Below are positions 26,014-38,191 of a stretch of DNA of 64,000 nucleotides, one piece after another. Source of the stretch: Herbaspirillum sp. 3R11. GTDB lineage: Bacteria; Pseudomonadota; Gammaproteobacteria; Burkholderiales; Burkholderiaceae_D. Both the position numbers and the translations under genes were made by a program. The stretch spans positions 1,716,908-1,780,907 of the forward strand of contig NZ_SPNJ01000001.1 in assembly GCF_004563925.1 (NCBI RefSeq), read 5' to 3'. Numbering within the stretch: position 1 is the stretch's first letter; each line of letters starts with the position of its first letter. Under the pieces are notes generated by a model. The model did not search any database and was not told where the DNA came from. It worked only from the letters and a program-made list of their open reading frames with translations.

Positions 26014-27588
26014 ATGAAGAACTGGAAAGTCGGGACGCGCTTCGCCGCGGGCTTCGGGGTGGTGTTGCTGATGATGGCGATCGTCGCGGCAATGGGCATC
26101 TGGCGCCTGCAGTCGGTGGCCGAGGCGACCAACGCCATGATGCAGATGCCGCTGGCAAAGGAGCGCCTGATCAGCGACTGGTATTCGAATATTTCCACCT
26201 CGATCACACGCACCACCGCGATTGCGCGCAGCACCGACCTCAGCCTCGCCGGCTATTTTGAAACGGCCACCAGCGACGCCGCCAAGAACGCCGCCGCGCT
26301 TCAAGCCAAAGTGCAGCGTCTGCTGAGTACGCCCGAAGAACAGAAACTGTTCGCCGACATCGACGCCAATCGCAAGGCTTATCACGAAGCCGGCGACAGC
26401 ATCCTGGCGCTACGCGCCGAAGGCAAGCTGTTCCAGGCCAAGAACGCCTTCGAGAAAAACTACCTGCCGAGCGCAGCGCGCTACCAGGCCTCGGTCGACA
26501 AACTGCTGCGCCTGCAACGTCAAGGTATCGACGGCGTCGCCGGCAGCATCGACGCCACCTATCGTTCCAGCCGCCTGGTGCTGCTGGCGTTGAGCGCCGC
26601 TGCCGTGCTGTTCGGCATTGCCGCAGCCATCGTGCTCACGCGCAGCCTGCTGCGCCAGCTCGGCGGCGAACCGGCGTATGCGGTGCGCGTCGCCGACCGC
26701 ATCGCGGCAGGCGACCTGACGGAAACGATCCGCCTCGCCGACAATGACGAAAACAGCCTCATGCATGCGATGAAAACCATGCAGGGCAATCTTGCCCGCT
26801 CCGTCGATCATATCAAGCAATCGGCCGAAACCATCGGCACCGCGTCGAAGGAAATTTCCGTCGGCAATCTCAACCTGTCGTCGCGTACCGAGCGCCAGGC
26901 CGGCTCGCTGCAAGAGACTGCCTCGGTCATGCAGCAGCTGACCTCGGCCGTGAAGAAAAACGCCGAAAGCGCCCTGCACGCCAACCAGCTCGCCGCGTCC
27001 GCCTCACAGGTGGCCATCGCCGGCGGCAACGCCGTCAATCAGATGGTCGGAACCATGGCGACCATCAATGAATCGTCGCGCAAGATCGTCGACATCATTT
27101 CGGTCATCAACGGCATTGCGTTCCAGACCAATATCCTGGCGTTGAACGCTGCAGTGGAAGCTGCGCGTGCCGGTGAACAGGGTCGCGGCTTTGCGGTGGT
27201 CGCGACCGAAGTGCGCGCACTGGCGCAACGCTCGGCCGGCGCAGCAAAAGAGATCAAGAGCCTGATCGATGATTCGGTCGGCAAGATCGTGTCGGGCAGG
27301 ACATTGGTGGAGGAAGCCGGCGCCACCATCGGCCAGGTGGTCGACAGCATCAGGACGCTCAGCGATTTCGTCGCCGACATCAGCAACGCCAGCCTGGAAC
27401 AGAGCACCGGCATCGAGCAGGTCAACCAGGCCATCATGCAGATGGACGACGTCACGCAGCACAACGCCGCGCTGGTGGAAGAAGCCACGGCGGCGGCCCA
27501 ATCGCTGCTGGATCAGGCCGGCTCGCTGGCGACCGTCGTAAATACCTTCAAACTGTCACCGTCGCGCGAACTGGTGTTGGACGCATAA
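26014..27588 (+). CDS. Methyl-accepting chemotaxis protein
   Basis: 524 residues. The start [15 protein letters not shown] has a GAGAGA ribosome site. Helix 1 is [16 protein letters not shown], and the four-helix-bundle sensor (about 35-190) contains [20 protein letters not shown]. Helix 2 is [20 protein letters not shown], followed by HAMP. The signalling hairpin is fully conserved: [20 protein letters not shown], then [17 protein letters not shown]. There is no C-terminal CheR-docking pentapeptide; the protein ends SRELVLDA. No other chemotaxis genes are near, so it is a dispersed receptor. Confidence 0.93.
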   Translation: MKNWKVGTRFAAGFGVVLLMMAIVAAMGIWRLQSVAEATNAMMQMPLAKERLISDWYSNISTSITRTTAIARSTDLSLAGYFETATSDAAKNAAALQAKVQRLLSTPEEQKLFADIDANRKAYHEAGDSILALRAEGKLFQAKNAFEKNYLPSAARYQASVDKLLRLQRQGIDGVAGSIDATYRSSRLVLLALSAAAVLFGIAAAIVLTRSLLRQLGGEPAYAVRVADRIAAGDLTETIRLADNDENSLMHAMKTMQGNLARSVDHIKQSAETIGTASKEISVGNLNLSSRTERQAGSLQETASVMQQLTSAVKKNAESALHANQLAASASQVAIAGGNAVNQMVGTMATINESSRKIVDIISVINGIAFQTNILALNAAVEAARAGEQGRGFAVVATEVRALAQRSAGAAKEIKSLIDDSVGKIVSGRTLVEEAGATIGQVVDSIRTLSDFVADISNASLEQSTGIEQVNQAIMQMDDVTQHNAALVEEATAAAQSLLDQAGSLATVVNTFKLSPSRELVLDA

Positions 27589-27613
27589 GTTTGCGTAAGT
27601 GCAGAGGCGCGGC

Positions 27614-27844
27614 TTACAACGGATTCTGATCAATCCATTCAGCTGAAAAATCGAGGATATAGGCGACGGCGTCGTCTTCATTCGGGAATTCCGTGGTCGG
27701 CAGTTCGCGCACGTAGCGGACTTCACCGCTTTCATCGTAGCCTGCGCGGATGACGAAGCAGGCGGCGTATTGGCCGTTGTCCTGCAGCGCCACTTGCGGA
27801 TAGACGGCTTGTCCCTTGTAGGGAAATTTGCTGGTTGCGCTCAT
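27614..27844 (-). CDS. Small conserved hypothetical protein, 76 residues
   Basis: From MSATSKFPYKGQAVYPQVAL, with antiparallel beta-like stretches (QYAACFVIRAGYDESGEVRY) and an acidic C-terminal helix (NEDDAVAYILDFSAEWI). No signal peptide or known motif. Clean coding character and a short, compact fold suggest a real protein. It ends in front of the convergent chemoreceptor, and its start faces the tRNA-Arg terminator, so it may share that transcript or have a promoter of its own. Function unknown. Confidence 0.6.
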   Translation of the reverse strand: MSATSKFPYKGQAVYPQVALQDNGQYAACFVIRAGYDESGEVRYVRELPTTEFPNEDDAVAYILDFSAEWIDQNPL

Positions 27845-27877
27845 GAATGCTCCACGGTCTGGAAGTCTGGAATAGGT

Positions 27878-27914
27878 CAAAAACAAAAGGGCCCGTCTTT
27901 CGACGGACCCTTTT
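27878..27914 (-). terminator. Terminator of tRNA-Arg copy A
   Basis: On the minus strand AAAAGGGTCCGTC and GACGGGCCCTTTT pair around a short loop and run into TTTTTG. The hairpin lies a few bases after the tRNA. The same stem, slightly changed, follows copy B. Confidence 0.85.
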
Positions 27915-27919
27915 CATTT

Positions 27920-27996
27920 TGGTGCGGCTGGCAGGAATCGAACCCACGACCCCTTGGTTCGTAGCCAAGTACTCTATCCAGCTGAGCTACAGCCGC
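27920..27996 (-). tRNA. tRNA-Arg(ACG), copy A
   Basis: Acceptor arms GCGGCTG and CAGCCGC pair. The anticodon stem CTTGG/CCAAG encloses CTACGAA, giving anticodon ACG (read as ICG after deamination by TadA). The CCA end is encoded at 27920-27922. It reads CGU/CGC/CGA arginine codons. An identical copy lies at 28766-28842. Confidence 0.97.
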
Positions 27997-28006
27997 AAGA
28001 GGCGCG

Positions 28007-28034
28007 ATTATATAGGGATTTTCAAATAGTGCAA
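28007..28034 (-). promoter_or_regulatory. Promoter of tRNA-Arg copy A
   Basis: On the minus strand TTGCAC (28034-28029), a 16-base spacer and a perfect TATAAT (28012-28007), ending 10 bases before the tRNA. Confidence 0.78.
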
Positions 28035-28065
28035 CAGTTTTTGAACGATGACAATCCCGCCGCGA

Positions 28066-28494
28066 TCAAAACGGCTTCGCCACCACCATCAATGCAATGA
28101 TCAGAACCGCTGCAATCGTCAGCGCGCCGGAGTTTTTCAGCAGCGTCGACGCTTCCTGCCCGGGCGCATCCGCCAGGCGGCGTAGGTAGCCGGACTGGAT
28201 GCCGTGCAGCGCCGACAGCAGCAACACGAACACCAGCTTCACCACCAGCCAGCCCGCCGTATGCCAGCCGCCGAAATACACCAGCGCCACGCCGAGCACC
28301 CACGCCAGCCCCAGCGCCGGCGACGTCACCCGCTGGTCCCAGCGGCGCACCGCTTGCAGCAAGCGCAACTCGGCGGCAGAACGTTCCAATGAGGCCTTCT
28401 GCAACGTTTGCAGCACCAGTGCCATGATCAGCATGCCGCCGATCCAGGTCACGATGGCGGCGACGTGAAATGCCTTGATCCAGAGATACATCAA
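28066..28494 (-). CDS. CopD/HemJ-like small membrane protein
   Basis: 142 residues with four hydrophobic helices. It begins MMYLWIKAFHVAAIVTWIGG and later has WDQRVTSPALGLAWVLGVAL and WLVVKLVFVLLLSALHGIQS. The length, the early histidine and the pattern of small helices match the UPF0093/HemJ and CopD superfamily. HemJ is a membrane protoporphyrinogen oxidase, while CopD-like proteins relate to copper. Which applies here is not decidable from sequence alone. It lies between two identical tRNA-Arg genes on the same strand. Confidence 0.65.
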   Translation of the reverse strand: MMYLWIKAFHVAAIVTWIGGMLIMALVLQTLQKASLERSAAELRLLQAVRRWDQRVTSPALGLAWVLGVALVYFGGWHTAGWLVVKLVFVLLLSALHGIQSGYLRRLADAPGQEASTLLKNSGALTIAAVLIIALMVVAKPF

Positions 28495-28727
28495 TGTAGA
28501 GCTCCCTTAAAAAGATTGATCCGCGGCGAAGGTTTGAAGGTGAGGATTGGATGAGGCACATTTTGCACCAAGCCAGTCGCCATTTAAAAACTTGAACATC
28601 AAAAGCGACAGGATTTGACGTCAGTTACGAAGAGGGTAATCCAAGCGGAATCCGGGCTTTGTACTCGTCGGAATTGGATCGGCCGAAACGGCGAATTGAA
28701 GAAAAGCAGACTTTTGTGAAGCAGAAA

Positions 28728-28760
28728 AGACAAAAGGGCCCATCTTGCGATGGACCCTTT
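28728..28760 (-). terminator. Terminator of tRNA-Arg copy B
   Basis: On the minus strand AAAGGGTCCATC and GATGGGCCCTTTT form a stem with a short loop before a T-rich stretch. It is related to the copy A terminator with compensating changes. Confidence 0.8.
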
Positions 28761-28765
28761 ATATC

Positions 28766-28842
28766 TGGTGCGGCTGGCAGGAATCGAACCCACGACCCCT
28801 TGGTTCGTAGCCAAGTACTCTATCCAGCTGAGCTACAGCCGC
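28766..28842 (-). tRNA. tRNA-Arg(ACG), copy B
   Basis: Identical in all 77 bases to copy A, with encoded CCA at 28766-28768. A perfect -10 TATAAT lies at 28858-28853 on the minus strand, though the -35 is weak. Confidence 0.97.
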
Positions 28843-29039
28843 GAAAGACGAGATTATAGCACCGCTTTTGGGCGAAATGGAAGCCTTTGCGCCAAAAATC
28901 TTCCATGCCGCGCCCGTACTCGCTTGCAGACTCATTAATCGCCGTTTTATGGCCTTCCCAATAGCAATATCTCCTGATTTTTGCTTCATCTGCCTTATGA
29001 TTGCCGCTTGATTCCCTGCTCCTTCCCATTTACTGCACC

Positions 29040-29729
29040 ATGAGCGACACTTCTGCCGCCCGCCCGGACCCGACCGCCGAACGCATCAAGGAAATCGAAC
29101 GCCGGCGCATCGCCAAAGACCTGCACGACGAACTCGGCAGTCATCTGACCGCGATCAAGATGGCGCTGGCCCAGCTCGGCGGCCAACTGCCCCCTGACAA
29201 CGACGCCCTTCTCGACCAGGCGCATCATGCCGACGACCTGATTGACGGCGCCCTTGATGCCATGCACGACATCATCGACGACTTGCATCCGGCGGTGCTC
29301 GATCTTGGCCTGCAGGCGGCGCTGGAGTGGCTGTCGCGCAGTTTTGCGCGCCAGACCGGCGTGCCGCATCACCTGCATGTCAATGTCCCTGAAGACGAGT
29401 TGCCGCCGACGCTGCTCGATGCGTTCCAGAGCGTCAGCCTGTACCGGATCGCGCGCGAAGCGCTGCACAACGCCGGTCGTCATGCCGCTGCGCGCAACGT
29501 CGACATCTCGCTGCGCCATGACGGCAAGTTGCTGACGCTGATCATCGCCGATGACGGCGTCGGTTTGCCACGGGATGCCGACGCACGGCCGCACTCATCG
29601 GGACTGCGCGGCATGCGTGAACGTGCGGCATTGCTCGGCGCGACGCTGGATCTGTCGCCCGCCGATGACGGCGGCACGCAACTGCGGCTGACGCTTCCTG
29701 CCCTATCCTGCGCTAACCTTATAAAATAG
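29040..29729 (+). CDS. Soluble NarL-family sensor histidine kinase without sensor domain
   Basis: 229 residues from MSDTSAARPDPTAER. An ATG 13 codons upstream adds a hydrophobic stretch (LDSLLLPIYC) too short for a membrane helix. The HisKA_3 box starts at once: RRRIAKDLHDELGSHLTAIK with His29. The catalytic domain has YRIAREALHNAGRHA, IIADDGVGLP and SSGLRGMRERAALLGA. No PAS, GAF or membrane part is present, so the input must come from a partner or another kinase. The LuxR-type regulator follows 33 bases downstream. Confidence 0.9.
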   Translation: MSDTSAARPDPTAERIKEIERRRIAKDLHDELGSHLTAIKMALAQLGGQLPPDNDALLDQAHHADDLIDGALDAMHDIIDDLHPAVLDLGLQAALEWLSRSFARQTGVPHHLHVNVPEDELPPTLLDAFQSVSLYRIAREALHNAGRHAAARNVDISLRHDGKLLTLIIADDGVGLPRDADARPHSSGLRGMRERAALLGATLDLSPADDGGTQLRLTLPALSCANLIK

Positions 29730-29762
29730 CGCCACGTTCAGCCCGGAGACAGACAGCAACCC

Positions 29763-30422
29763 ATGCCAATCACGAAAAAGAACAGTTCTGCCATCAAAGT
29801 GGCGATCGCCGATGATCACGCGATCGTGCGCGAAGGCCTTCGGCAGATCTGCAGCGGCACCAAGGACATCATTGTCGTCGGCAATGCCGAGAACGGACTG
29901 GAAACCATCAAACTGGCACGCTTGGGCAACTGCGACGTGCTGCTGCTCGACATCATCCTGCCGGATCGCACCGGCATTGACGTGCTCAAACAGATCAAGA
30001 AGGAAATCCCCAAGCTGCCGGTGCTGATGCTGTCCATCCATCGCGAAGACCAGTACGCCATCCGTGCGCTCAAGGCCGGCGCAGCGGGCTTCCTCAACAA
30101 GCAGGCGGCGCCGGCCGAACTGATCAACGCGATCCGCCAGGTCGCCGCCGGCCGCAAGTACATCAGCGCATCGCTGGCGCAGGAACTGGCCAATCAGATC
30201 GGCTTTGATCACGAAACCCCACTGCACGAAACGCTATCCGACCGCGAATACCAGACCATGGTGATGATCGCGTCCGGCAAGGCGGTGAGCGACATCGCGG
30301 CCGAGTTATTGCTCTCGGTCAAAACCATCAGCATGTATCGCTCGCGCGTCCTGGCCAAAATGAAATTGCGCCACAACGCTGAGCTCACGCACTATGCGCT
30401 GAAAAACAACTTAGTCGAATAA
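29763..30422 (+). CDS. NarL/FixJ-family response regulator
   Basis: 219 residues. The receiver has D17-D18, the phosphorylated D63 in LLLDIILPDRTGIDVLKQI and the lysine in AAGFLNKQAAP. The LuxR-type helix-turn-helix is LSDREYQTMVMIASGKAVSD, then LLLSVKTISMYRSRVLAKMK. It is paired with the sensorless kinase directly upstream. Targets unknown; the diguanylate cyclase 227 bases downstream is a candidate, on proximity alone. Confidence 0.92.
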   Translation: MPITKKNSSAIKVAIADDHAIVREGLRQICSGTKDIIVVGNAENGLETIKLARLGNCDVLLLDIILPDRTGIDVLKQIKKEIPKLPVLMLSIHREDQYAIRALKAGAAGFLNKQAAPAELINAIRQVAAGRKYISASLAQELANQIGFDHETPLHETLSDREYQTMVMIASGKAVSDIAAELLLSVKTISMYRSRVLAKMKLRHNAELTHYALKNNLVE

Positions 30423-30649
30423 ATGCGCAACCGGCCCGCCGGTGTAAACCGCCAGACGGTAAAATGCGTTAAAAGACAGGTCTCGTCCTACGCGTTGTAA
30501 TGTCGTAAAGAAATAACCAGTAAAACGACATGCAACCGCGCTACACAGGTACAGAACGCCAGGGCGCCAGGATGTTATCCCGACATCATCCGGCGGGGAG
30601 CCATGAGACTTTGTCGCAATCCGTTTGAATAAGAAGCCGTCCATCAGGC

Positions 30650-32215
30650 ATGTCAAAAAAGCCAGCTCAAAGTCCCGTCGATATCGCGCGAGAAGCCTTC
30701 CAGCAACTCGCCACACGCCGCATTGCCCCAACCCCTGACGCCTATCGCGAGGCCTACGAAGAAATCGTCGGCACCAAGAGCGACCTGAAGCCGGAAGGCG
30801 TTCTCACCGCTTTCGCCCAGCACCTGACGCAGCAGCCGGGCGACATCGGCAAGCTCGGCCTGCGCCTGACGATGGCGATCAACGGCAGCGACTGGAAGGA
30901 CTACAACGACGAGCTGGACAATTTTGTCGAGCAATATTTTCCTTCACGCAACCTGGTCCCGCACGGGCAACTCGTGCCGATTGATCTGGAGCGCGAATTC
31001 ATCCGCGACAGCAAGAAGGAAAAAATGCTGCGCGAAGTGCTGGCGCGCGTGCTGATTTTCAATATGGCCTCGCTGCTGATTGAAGCGCCGGAGCTGGCGA
31101 ATGAATCGAAATCGATTGGCGTTGATCTCAAGACTGCGTTCTCCGAGCAGGCCATGAACGAAGTCATCGGGCGGCTCAAGCAGATGAGCTTCCAGATTGA
31201 GCTCAAGAGCGAAGACATTGCCCTGCAGCAGGAATTGCTGATGCGCCTGTTCCAGCTGCTGCTGGAAAACATCCACGGCCTGCTGGAAAAAGGTTCGTGG
31301 CTGAGCAGCCAGATCACCGCCGTGCAGGATCTGATCAACGGCCCGATCAGCAAGACCTCGCTGGCCGACGCCACCAAAACGTTGAAGGAAGTCATCTTCA
31401 AGCAGGGCCTGCTCAAGAACACGCTGAGCGAAGAAAAGGTCACCGCCAAGAACATGATGCTGACCTTCGTCGATCGCCTCAGCGCGATGGTGTCGACGAC
31501 CGACAATTATCACAAGACCATCGCCACTTTTTCGCAGCAGATCAGCCAGGCCTCCGACATCAGCGACCTCAATTCGGTGCTCAACGGCATCATGAACGCA
31601 ACCAAAGATGCCCAGGACGAAGCGCTGCGCGCTCGCGATGAAATGATCAATGCGCGCCAGGAAATGCAAAAGGCAGAAGCGCGCATCACCGCCCTGGAGT
31701 CGCAACTGGTGCACATGGGCGAACTGGTGCGTGAAGACCAGCTGACCGGCAGCCTCAACCGCCGCGGCATGGATGAGTCGCTGGAGCGCGAAATCATCAA
31801 CGCCGATCGCCTCGGCGCGCCGCTGTGCATCGCCCTGCTCGACCTCGACGATTTCAAGCGCATCAACGACACACACGGTCACGCCACCGGCGACGAAGTG
31901 CTGGTGCATCTGGTAAGCGTGGTCAAGGAAACCCTGCGCAAACTGGACGTGATTGCGCGTTTCGGCGGAGAAGAATTTTTGGTATTGTTGCCGGAAACCG
32001 AGCCGGCCGAGGCGATGCAGATCATCACCCGCGTGCAGCGCGAACTGACCAAGCGCATTTTCATGCACAACAGCCAGCGTCTGCTGATCACCTTCAGCGG
32101 CGGCGTCGCCTATCGCGCCCCGGGCGAAACCCAGGCGGACCTGATCAAGCGCGCCGACGTGGCGCTGTACAAGGCCAAGAACGCCGGCAAGAATCGCGTG
32201 ATCCTGGCTGACTGA
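30650..32215 (+). CDS. GGDEF diguanylate cyclase with long helical N-terminus
   Basis: 521 residues, no membrane helix. Residues 1-345 form a helix-rich region starting SPVDIAREAFQQLATRRIAP and ending in a coiled coil (RARDEMINARQEMQKAEARI). The catalytic domain has the active site GGEEF in VIARFGGEEFLVLLPE. An inhibitory I-site RKLD lies exactly five residues before GGEEF, so it should make cyclic di-GMP with product inhibition. The N-terminal module is known to me only as a conserved piece of similar Burkholderiales cyclases and probably senses or localises. Confidence 0.88.
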   Translation: MSKKPAQSPVDIAREAFQQLATRRIAPTPDAYREAYEEIVGTKSDLKPEGVLTAFAQHLTQQPGDIGKLGLRLTMAINGSDWKDYNDELDNFVEQYFPSRNLVPHGQLVPIDLEREFIRDSKKEKMLREVLARVLIFNMASLLIEAPELANESKSIGVDLKTAFSEQAMNEVIGRLKQMSFQIELKSEDIALQQELLMRLFQLLLENIHGLLEKGSWLSSQITAVQDLINGPISKTSLADATKTLKEVIFKQGLLKNTLSEEKVTAKNMMLTFVDRLSAMVSTTDNYHKTIATFSQQISQASDISDLNSVLNGIMNATKDAQDEALRARDEMINARQEMQKAEARITALESQLVHMGELVREDQLTGSLNRRGMDESLEREIINADRLGAPLCIALLDLDDFKRINDTHGHATGDEVLVHLVSVVKETLRKLDVIARFGGEEFLVLLPETEPAEAMQIITRVQRELTKRIFMHNSQRLLITFSGGVAYRAPGETQADLIKRADVALYKAKNAGKNRVILAD

Positions 32216-32218
32216 TAC

Positions 32219-32830
32219 TCACGATGCCGGCGGCGTCGCCTGCCGCCAGGCGCGCCATCCGGCGATCGCCAGCAGCACGAACAATCCATACAAAATAGCG
32301 GTCAGCGTCAGGTGCTTGTAGAGATACAGGCCGACGTAGAGCACGTCGACCGCAATCCAGACCAGCCAGTTTTCAATCTTCTTGCGCGACAGCAGGAACT
32401 GCCCTACCAGGCTGCCCGCCGTCAGGAAGCCGTCCATGTGCGGCACGTCGGTATCGGTGAAATGACGCAGGAACACCGACAGCACGGCGAAGCCGGCCAG
32501 CCATGCCAGCGCCGACCACAGCACGCCACGGCGCGACAGTGTCGACGTCTGTAGCGGCAGATGCTGCTCGCCGCCACGCAGCCACTGATACCAGCCCCAC
32601 ACCGACACAGCGACGAACACGCATTGCAGGCCGGCGTCGCCGTACAGTCGCGCCTCGACGAACACGACGCCGTACAAGGCAGAAGACAGGATGGAAAACA
32701 GCCAGGCCCGGTGATTCTGGCGGATATTGAGGGCGACCGTGACGATCGCCAGCAGGAAAGAGAGCAGCTCAAGCGGCGTCGTGACGAGACCGGCGAAACC
32801 GAACAGCGGCAGGCTGTCGTTAAGAGACAT
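32219..32830 (-). CDS. pnuC: Nicotinamide riboside transporter PnuC
   Basis: 203 residues with about seven helices. Family motifs are AIVTVALNIRQNHRAWLFSI, VSVWGWYQWLRGG and the signature ENWLVWIAVDVLYVGLYLYK. PnuC imports nicotinamide riboside for NAD salvage by facilitated diffusion with cytoplasmic phosphorylation. The kinase partner NadR is not seen here. It is last on this minus-strand run, 12 bases after ftsB, and convergent with the cyclase. Confidence 0.9.
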   Translation of the reverse strand: MSLNDSLPLFGFAGLVTTPLELLSFLLAIVTVALNIRQNHRAWLFSILSSALYGVVFVEARLYGDAGLQCVFVAVSVWGWYQWLRGGEQHLPLQTSTLSRRGVLWSALAWLAGFAVLSVFLRHFTDTDVPHMDGFLTAGSLVGQFLLSRKKIENWLVWIAVDVLYVGLYLYKHLTLTAILYGLFVLLAIAGWRAWRQATPPAS

Positions 32831-32842
32831 GGCGAACCGGCC

Positions 32843-33223
32843 CTAGCGTGAAACGGAGGAAGGTCGGGATTGGGATGGCGCAGGCGCCGCAGAAGATGGC
32901 ACGGGTGCCGATGGCATTGGCTGTTGCGGCGTCCTGGAGACAGCGGCGGCATTGCCGTCGAGCACCTGGATGAAGACTTCGTTCTGCTTGATCATGCCGA
33001 GCTCATAGCGTGCACGTTCCTCAACCGAACCAGTGCCCTGCTTGAGGTCTTCCACTTCGGATTCGAGCTTGGCGTTGCGCGCCTTGAGTTCGTCATTCTT
33101 CTTCTGCGCCTGCTGGACCTGTTTGTCGAGGTCCCATACCCGCAGCCATCCGCCTTTGCCCAGCCAAAGCGGATACTGGATCAGCACCAAAAGTGCTGTG
33201 AGGCAGAGGATGATCAGGCGCAT
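32843..33223 (-). CDS. ftsB: Cell division protein FtsB
   Basis: 126 residues. One N-terminal membrane helix ([20 protein letters not shown]) is followed by the short coiled coil [20 protein letters not shown] and the motif [19 protein letters not shown], which defines FtsB. FtsB joins FtsL and FtsQ at the division site. The last 35 residues are a Pro/Ser/Ala-rich tail ([20 protein letters not shown]), longer than in E. coli. It follows eno in the same direction, a widely conserved pair. Confidence 0.92.
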   Translation of the reverse strand: MRLIILCLTALLVLIQYPLWLGKGGWLRVWDLDKQVQQAQKKNDELKARNAKLESEVEDLKQGTGSVEERARYELGMIKQNEVFIQVLDGNAAAVSRTPQQPMPSAPVPSSAAPAPSQSRPSSVSR

Positions 33224-33242
33224 CGGAAGAATGCCGGGTGAT

Positions 33243-33269
33243 TGTCCGGCAGGCGAATGCTGCCGGACA
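33243..33269 (-). other. Hairpin between eno and ftsB
   Basis: TGTCCGGCAG (33243-33252) pairs perfectly with CTGCCGGACA (33260-33269) around a 7-base loop in the 52-base gap. No T run follows, so it is more likely an attenuator or mRNA-stability element than a terminator. Confidence 0.6.
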
Positions 33270-33275
33270 TCTTGC

Positions 33276-34559
<1,284 letters not shown>

Positions 34560-34642
34560 TCAAACATCTCCATCAAGCAGGGGTTTAAGCAAATTTTTAT
34601 AAGCGGAAGCCGGGCCGGATTGAAATCCGCGCCCGCTCAGTT

Positions 34643-37221
<2,579 letters not shown>

Positions 37222-37274
37222 TCATCCCCCTCTTTTGCGGAAGTCCCAGATTTCCGGCTGGAATACGGGCTGAT

Positions 37275-38090
37275 TTATTTCCCTGCGAGCAAGCCCTGAA
37301 TCATTTCATGGGTCGCCTGCGCCGCTGCCTCGGGCGCTTCCATCGGGAACAGATGGCCGCCCGGAATCTGCCTGAAATGATTCCCCACCAGTCTTTTGGT
37401 GGCGTCCAGTCCGGCCAGCCGGCATTCGACCGAATCGATGCCGCCGACGAAGCCGACCGGCACCGGATATTGTCGCCGCGTCAACGCGCCGAGGTGATGC
37501 GGGATGGTTTTATAGACTGCGGTTTCGGTTTCGCGCGTGAAACGCAGCTTGACGCCGCCGGACGGTTCCGGCTCGACGCCGTGGGCGACATAATCGCGCA
37601 GCACGCGCTCGGGCCACGCCGCGAACATGGCCTTGGCGGCATAGTGCTGGTAGGCCGCTTCCATGTCCGGCCAGACGTTGCGGCGGCGGCTCGACGCCAC
37701 CGACGGCGAATGCCTGCTTTCGATGCGCAGCAGCTTGAGCACACGCAACGTGGACGCTCGCCAGCCCGCCACGATCGGCGAATCCAGCAAGACCACGCAG
37801 CGCACCAGGTCGGGCCGCTTGCGCCCTGCCAGCAAACTCAGGATGCCGCCCATGGAATGGCCGACCAGGATGACCGGCTCGCTGTATCGCTGTGCCAGCT
37901 CCTCGCCCAGCTCCTTGCCGAGCTTGCGCCAGCCGTCATCTACCGGGTAAGCCGGGTTGTGCGCATGCATCGGCAAGGCGCGCACGTCGTAGTGGGTGCG
38001 CAACTGGTCAAAGAACATGCCGTAGGTCCCGGCCGGGTAACTGTTGGCGTGCGCGAAATGAAGGATCGGCAAGGTCGGCTGAGTATTCAT
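37275..38090 (-). CDS. Alpha/beta hydrolase
   Basis: 271 residues from MNTQPTLPILHFAHANSYPA. An ATG 13 codons upstream is possible. The nucleophile is in VILVGHSMGGILSL (GxSxG), an acid is in VVLLDSPIV or later, and the catalytic histidine is in IPGGHLFPMEAP. This type of small hydrolase is common in betaproteobacteria beside housekeeping genes; the substrate is unknown. It ends 116 bases upstream of pyrG and lies downstream of comEC. Confidence 0.8.
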   Translation of the reverse strand: MNTQPTLPILHFAHANSYPAGTYGMFFDQLRTHYDVRALPMHAHNPAYPVDDGWRKLGKELGEELAQRYSEPVILVGHSMGGILSLLAGRKRPDLVRCVVLLDSPIVAGWRASTLRVLKLLRIESRHSPSVASSRRRNVWPDMEAAYQHYAAKAMFAAWPERVLRDYVAHGVEPEPSGGVKLRFTRETETAVYKTIPHHLGALTRRQYPVPVGFVGGIDSVECRLAGLDATKRLVGNHFRQIPGGHLFPMEAPEAAAQATHEMIQGLLAGK

Positions 38091-38191
38091 GGGATCGATA
38101 AACGTGTTGATTGCCGGATTATCTGGCAATTGGCATGCCGCGTCAGCCTTTTCCGGCGTGCTTTTTCGACGTCCTGCGTGCTTTTTTCTTC

